From an uncultured Dysosmobacter sp. (GTDB lineage Bacteria; Bacillota; Clostridia; Oscillospirales; Oscillospiraceae), in contig CAKTSC010000044.1 in assembly GCA_934597465.1 (NCBI GenBank), forward strand, positions 1-8,861: DNA of 8,861 bases, written 5' to 3'. This document shows positions 6,533 through 8,861 of this stretch, one piece after another. The first letter of the stretch is position 1; every line of letters starts with the position of its first letter. The position numbers and the translations under genes were made by a program. The notes beneath the pieces are model-generated. The model worked only from the letters and a program-made list of their open reading frames with translations. It searched no databases and had not been told where the DNA came from.

Positions 6533-7498
6533 ATGAAGAAGACGACCCGAAGGATCCTGCTGGGGGTGCTGATTGCCGTGTTCCTGGTGAGCGGCGGCAT
6601 GATGCTGCGCCAGCTGGGGGACTATCGGCAGGGCGATGAGACCTACGGCAGCGCGGAGAGCCTGGCAGGGCTGCCGGACTTTTCCGCCATCTCCTGGCCG
6701 GAGAGCGGCGGCAGCGGCAGCGCCGCCGCGGAGGATCCCGCCGTGCCCTATGTGGATCCCTACGCCGATGCCCTGGCCGCCATGGACTTCACCGCCCTCC
6801 GGGAGGTCAACTCCGACGTCCTGGGCTGGATCCTCATCCCGGATACCGTGGTCTCCTACCCCCTCCTCCAGGGCAGCGATAACGATTACTACCTCCGCCG
6901 CACCTGGAAGAAGTGGTCGAGCGCCGTGGGCTCCATCTTTCTGGAGGCTCAGAATTCCCCTGCGCTCACGGACTTCAACACCATCATTTACGGCCATAAC
7001 ATGAATAACGGCTCCATGTTCGGCACCCTGAAGAAGTACAAGTCCCAGGACTACTTCCGCAAGCACCCCTACGTCTACCTCACCACCGACGCCGGCTCCG
7101 CCCGCTGCGAGATCTTTGCCGCCTACGAGGTCAGCACCGACGGCGACACCTACCGCCTGGGCTTCGCCGATGACAACGACCGCCAGGCCTTCCTGGATGC
7201 CTGCTGCGCCCTCTCCGTCATCGATACCGGCGTCACCCCCCAGGTCTATGACCGCATCATCACTCTCTCCACCTGCACCGGCCGGGGCCACGCCACCCGC
7301 TGGGTGGTGCAGGCCCGCCTCCCTGGCACGCCCCCGGAGACCCCGGAAGACCCCGCCCCGGAAACGCCGCCGGAGACCCAGGAAGATCCCGCCCCGGAAA
7401 CGCCGCCGGAGGATCCCTCCACAGAGGATCCCATTGACACCCCGGAGGATCCCGCTGGCCCCGCCTCCAGCGCCCCGGAAGGGAAGGAGGGATCCTGA
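6533..7498 (+). CDS. srtB: Class B sortase with Pro/Glu-rich C-terminal tail
   Basis: A 321-residue membrane-anchored cysteine transpeptidase that cleaves a sorting signal between Thr and Gly and joins the protein to the cell wall. Residues 8-25 form an N-terminal membrane helix. The catalytic domain is about 85-263: VNSDVLGWILIPDT and YPLLQGSDNDYYL are class B hallmarks; His155 lies in YGHNM, Cys248 in TLSTC, and Arg256 in RWVVQ. Class C features (lid, C-terminal helix) are absent. The neighbouring adhesin ends in PPKTG, which fits the (S/P)PXTG preference known for C. difficile SrtB. Residues about 265-321 are an extra tail of PETP/EDPA repeats, encoded in part by a 36-bp tandem duplication. 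The gene has its own promoter and overlaps birA (TGATG), so the two are likely co-transcribed. Class is confident; the substrate is inferred. Confidence 0.9.
   Translation: MKKTTRRILLGVLIAVFLVSGGMMLRQLGDYRQGDETYGSAESLAGLPDFSAISWPESGGSGSAAAEDPAVPYVDPYADALAAMDFTALREVNSDVLGWILIPDTVVSYPLLQGSDNDYYLRRTWKKWSSAVGSIFLEAQNSPALTDFNTIIYGHNMNNGSMFGTLKKYKSQDYFRKHPYVYLTTDAGSARCEIFAAYEVSTDGDTYRLGFADDNDRQAFLDACCALSVIDTGVTPQVYDRIITLSTCTGRGHATRWVVQARLPGTPPETPEDPAPETPPETQEDPAPETPPEDPSTEDPIDTPEDPAGPASSAPEGKEGS
7345..7416 (+). repeat. 36-bp tandem duplication in the sortase tail
   Basis: 7345-7380 and 7381-7416 are nearly identical; they differ by one C/T change near the start and by the last few bases. Each adds 12 residues of an E-D-P-A-P-E-T-P-P-E type. 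The duplication is in frame and looks recent. Confidence 0.8.
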
Positions 7499-8319
7499 TG
7501 CCCCCCCTGACGGAAGCGGCCCTGCGCCGCGCCCTGGAGCCTGCGGCGCTGGTGGGCCGGGAGCTCCGCTGCCTGCCGGAAGTCACTTCCACCAATGACC
7601 TGCTGAAGGCCCTGGCCCGCCAGGGCGCGCCGGAGGGCCTGGTGCTCCTGGCGGAGCGCCAGACCGCCGGACGGGGCCGCCTGGGCCGGAATTTCCAGTC
7701 CCCGGCGGGGAAGGGGCTCTGGCTCTCCCTGCTGCTGCGCCCCCAGTGTCCGCCGGAGCGCCTGCCCCAGGTGACGGCTCTCACCGCCGTGGCCGTCCGC
7801 CGGGCCATCCTGGCCGCCTGCGGCCTGGAGACCGGCATCAAGTGGCCCAACGACCTGGTCTGGCAGGGCCGCAAGCTCTGCGGCATCCTGACGGAGCTGG
7901 AGACCGGCGGCGATGGCCTGGCCCTAGTCATCGGCATCGGCCTGAACGTGTCCCAGCAGCCGGAGGACTTCCCGCCGGAGCTCCGTCCCACAGCGGTCTC
8001 CCTGACCCAGGCCCTGGGCCGGGAGATCCCCCGGGAGCCCCTGGCCGCCGCCCTCCTGCGCCGCCTGGACGCCATGTACCGGGATCTTCTCTCCGGCGAC
8101 CTGGCCTCCTGGCGGCAGGATTACCGCGCCGCCTGCGTGACCCTGGGCCGGGAGGTGCGCGTCCTCCGGCCGGAGGGGGAGCGCCGGGCCTTCGCCCGGG
8201 ACGTGGACGCCGCCTTCGGCCTCACTGTGGACTATCCCGGCGGAACGGGGGAGACCCTCCGCTCCGGGGAGGTCTCCGTCCGGGGCCTCGCCGCCTACGC
8301 GGAGGGCGCCGCCCCCTGA
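7498..8319 (+). CDS. birA: Biotin-[acetyl-CoA-carboxylase] ligase, no DNA-binding domain
   Basis: Activates biotin with ATP to biotinyl-5'-AMP and transfers it to the lysine of biotin carboxyl carrier proteins in the cytoplasm. 273 residues. Motifs: STN (31-33), the biotin/adenylate loop GRGRLGR (58-64), GKGLWLSLLL (71-80), KWPND (115-119) with GRKLCGILTE (124-133), and GIGLN (146-150). The SH3-like C-terminal domain is about 215-270. The N-terminal helix-turn-helix of class II BirA is missing, so this is a monofunctional class I enzyme and should not repress biotin genes itself. The ATG shares one base with the sortase stop (TGATG), and AAGGAGGG just upstream lies inside the sortase gene, pointing to translational coupling. 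No biotin synthesis gene is in view. Codon use is strongly GC-ending, as in nhaC. Confidence 0.93.
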   Translation: MPPLTEAALRRALEPAALVGRELRCLPEVTSTNDLLKALARQGAPEGLVLLAERQTAGRGRLGRNFQSPAGKGLWLSLLLRPQCPPERLPQVTALTAVAVRRAILAACGLETGIKWPNDLVWQGRKLCGILTELETGGDGLALVIGIGLNVSQQPEDFPPELRPTAVSLTQALGREIPREPLAAALLRRLDAMYRDLLSGDLASWRQDYRAACVTLGREVRVLRPEGERRAFARDVDAAFGLTVDYPGGTGETLRSGEVSVRGLAAYAEGAAP

Positions 8320-8353
8320 TCCCACGGACGTTTTCCCCTGATCTGTCCCTCCC

Positions 8354-8381
8354 GGGAGGGCTGCCCCACGGCAGCTCTCCC
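8354..8381 (+). terminator. Terminator after birA
   Basis: A 12-bp stem with one G-U pair (8354-8365 with 8370-8381, gggagggctgcc, loop ccac), 35 bases after the birA stop, followed by GTAATTT. The overlapping perfect palindrome ccctcccgggaggg (8347-8360) gives an alternative fold. The U tract is modest. Confidence 0.55.
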
Positions 8382-8413
8382 GTAATTTCTCCCCGATCCA
8401 CTGCCGCTGCCCG

Positions 8414-8478
8414 CCGCCCGGTTCTGCCAGGCGGAAAGCCCCTCCGTTTTCCGGGAAAACGCCCCCGGAACCGGGCGG
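8414..8478. repeat. Nested inverted repeats downstream of birA
   Basis: An outer 11-bp perfect stem (ccgcccggttc 8414-8424 with gaaccgggcgg 8468-8478) encloses a second hairpin (cgttttc 8445-8451 with gaaaacg 8455-8461, loop cgg). A third small stem follows (ccccc 8483-8487, ggggg 8492-8496). No gene is seen. It could be a second terminator set, a structured RNA or an intergenic repeat. Confidence 0.45.
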
Positions 8479-8496
8479 AAGGCCCCCGTCCGGGGG

Positions 8497-8715
8497 AAGA
8501 AAAGGAAGGGAGTGCGTCACATTTTAAACAAAAACTCTCCCAAACATTTATCGACTATATTTGTGAAAAGACAAACGAAACTCGGGAAAAGTGACGATAC
8601 AGCGGCGAACCGCACAAAATCCGATGCCGGGATTTGGCGGGAAAAACCGTACAGTTAAGGGGAGAGTTTTTCACCCCCTCCACCGAAAATTTTCAAAAAA
8701 ATTTGGACAACCCAG
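8497..8715. other. AT-rich non-coding stretch with a 12-bp long-range inverted repeat
   Basis: There is no credible gene. Base composition shifts from GC-rich to AT-rich after about 8520. aaaaactctccc (8530-8541) has its exact reverse complement at 8660-8671, 118 bases away. Small internal stems are present (gcgg/ccgc near 8602-8613; aaatcc/ggattt near 8617-8635). The stretch lies upstream of the promoter at 8716, so it is not part of that gene's leader. It may be an independent structured RNA or a regulatory region. Confidence 0.35.
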
Positions 8716-8744
8716 TTGACTTTCCATCCGCTGTATGGAATAAT
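8716..8744 (+). promoter_or_regulatory. Strong sigma-A-type promoter for the last gene
   Basis: TTGACT (8716-8721), 17 bases, AATAAT (8739-8744): five of six matches in both hexamers. Transcription would begin near 8751, leaving a leader of about 75 nt with a G-run/C-run pairing (near 8761-8787) before AGGAGG. Confidence 0.7.
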
Positions 8745-8824
8745 CTAATCACAGGATGAAGGGGGGAACGGAAATCCCCGGAACCCCCAAATTCACCTGA
8801 AAAATTTTTAGGAGGATACTTACT

Positions 8825-8861
8825 ATGGTTGGCGAGAAAGTCGTTCTGAGAACCCGTATGT
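8825..8861 (+). CDS. Start of an unrecognised gene (3' end outside window)
   Basis: ATG at 8825 with AGGAGG at 8810-8815, nine bases upstream, and a strong promoter before it. Only twelve codons are visible (MVGEKVVLRTRM), too few to name a family. There is no signal peptide in what can be seen. Several codons end in A or T (gtt, aaa, aga, cgt), unlike nhaC and birA. Confidence 0.7.
   Translation, partial: MVGEKVVLRTRM

Noticed and set aside
6208..7496. Many GGATCC sites in the adhesin spacer and sortase
   Set aside because: They follow from the frequent Asp-Pro codon pairs (gat-cc) after G-ending codons in low-complexity Pro-rich stretches, not from a separate DNA signal.
3172..7498. Complete sortase-assembled pilus operon
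   Set aside because: The sortase is class B, not the pilus class C, and there is no backbone pilin with a YPKN-type pilin motif in view; the protein is better called a single anchored adhesin.
7260..8075. Minus-strand open frame over the sortase tail and birA
   Set aside because: Arg/Ser/Pro-rich product typical of a GC-rich shadow frame; birA on the plus strand has all family motifs.
8624..8719. Small 31-codon plus-strand frame starting MPGFGG
   Set aside because: No ribosome site before the ATG, and it ends inside the -35 of the next promoter.

Overview
The window looks like chromosome of a GC-rich, low-oxygen-niche Firmicute, most likely a gut clostridium of the Oscillospiraceae type. 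This is inferred from strong AGGAGG-type ribosome binding sites, sigma-A-like promoters, a class B sortase with a clostridial-type sorting signal, and genes whose codons nearly all end in G or C. The species cannot be named from the sequence alone.

Layout, left to right. (1) 1-1314, plus: the C-terminal part of an NhaC-family Na+/H+ antiporter, followed by a hairpin terminator. (2) 1315-1632: a gene-free block of AT-rich short repeats and five hairpins. The last hairpin contains the stop codon of the next gene. (3) 1625-2800, minus: a SARP/AfsR-like regulator (winged helix plus BTAD) with a C-terminal domain that looks like a degenerate GGDEF. (4) 2801-3171: a divergent promoter region. (5) 3172-6402, plus: a 1076-residue cell-wall-anchored adhesin with signal peptide, VWA head carrying a cysteine-rich insertion, SpaA-type isopeptide domain, four MucBP-like modules, Pro/Asp spacer, PPKTG sorting signal, membrane helix and basic tail. 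(6) A strong terminator whose 3' arm overlaps the -35 of the next promoter. (7) 6533-7498, plus: a class B sortase with an unusual Pro/Glu-rich C-terminal tail. (8) 7498-8319, plus: biotin-protein ligase BirA without the DNA-binding domain, overlapping the sortase stop by one base. (9) 8320-8824: terminator, nested inverted repeats, an AT-rich stretch and a good promoter with a leader. (10) From 8825: the first 12 codons of an unrecognised gene that runs off the window.

Genes 3, 5 and 7 read as one surface-display module: a putative local regulator, a wall-anchored adhesin and the sortase likely to anchor it. The PPKTG motif matches the (S/P)PXTG preference known for Clostridioides difficile sortase B. 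The most interesting signal is a 7-bp direct repeat (ATATCCA, 12-bp period) that ends exactly 8 bp before the -10 of the adhesin promoter. This is the geometry known for SARP operators in Streptomyces, and a SARP-type gene is transcribed divergently from the same intergenic region. NhaC and BirA look like ordinary housekeeping neighbours.
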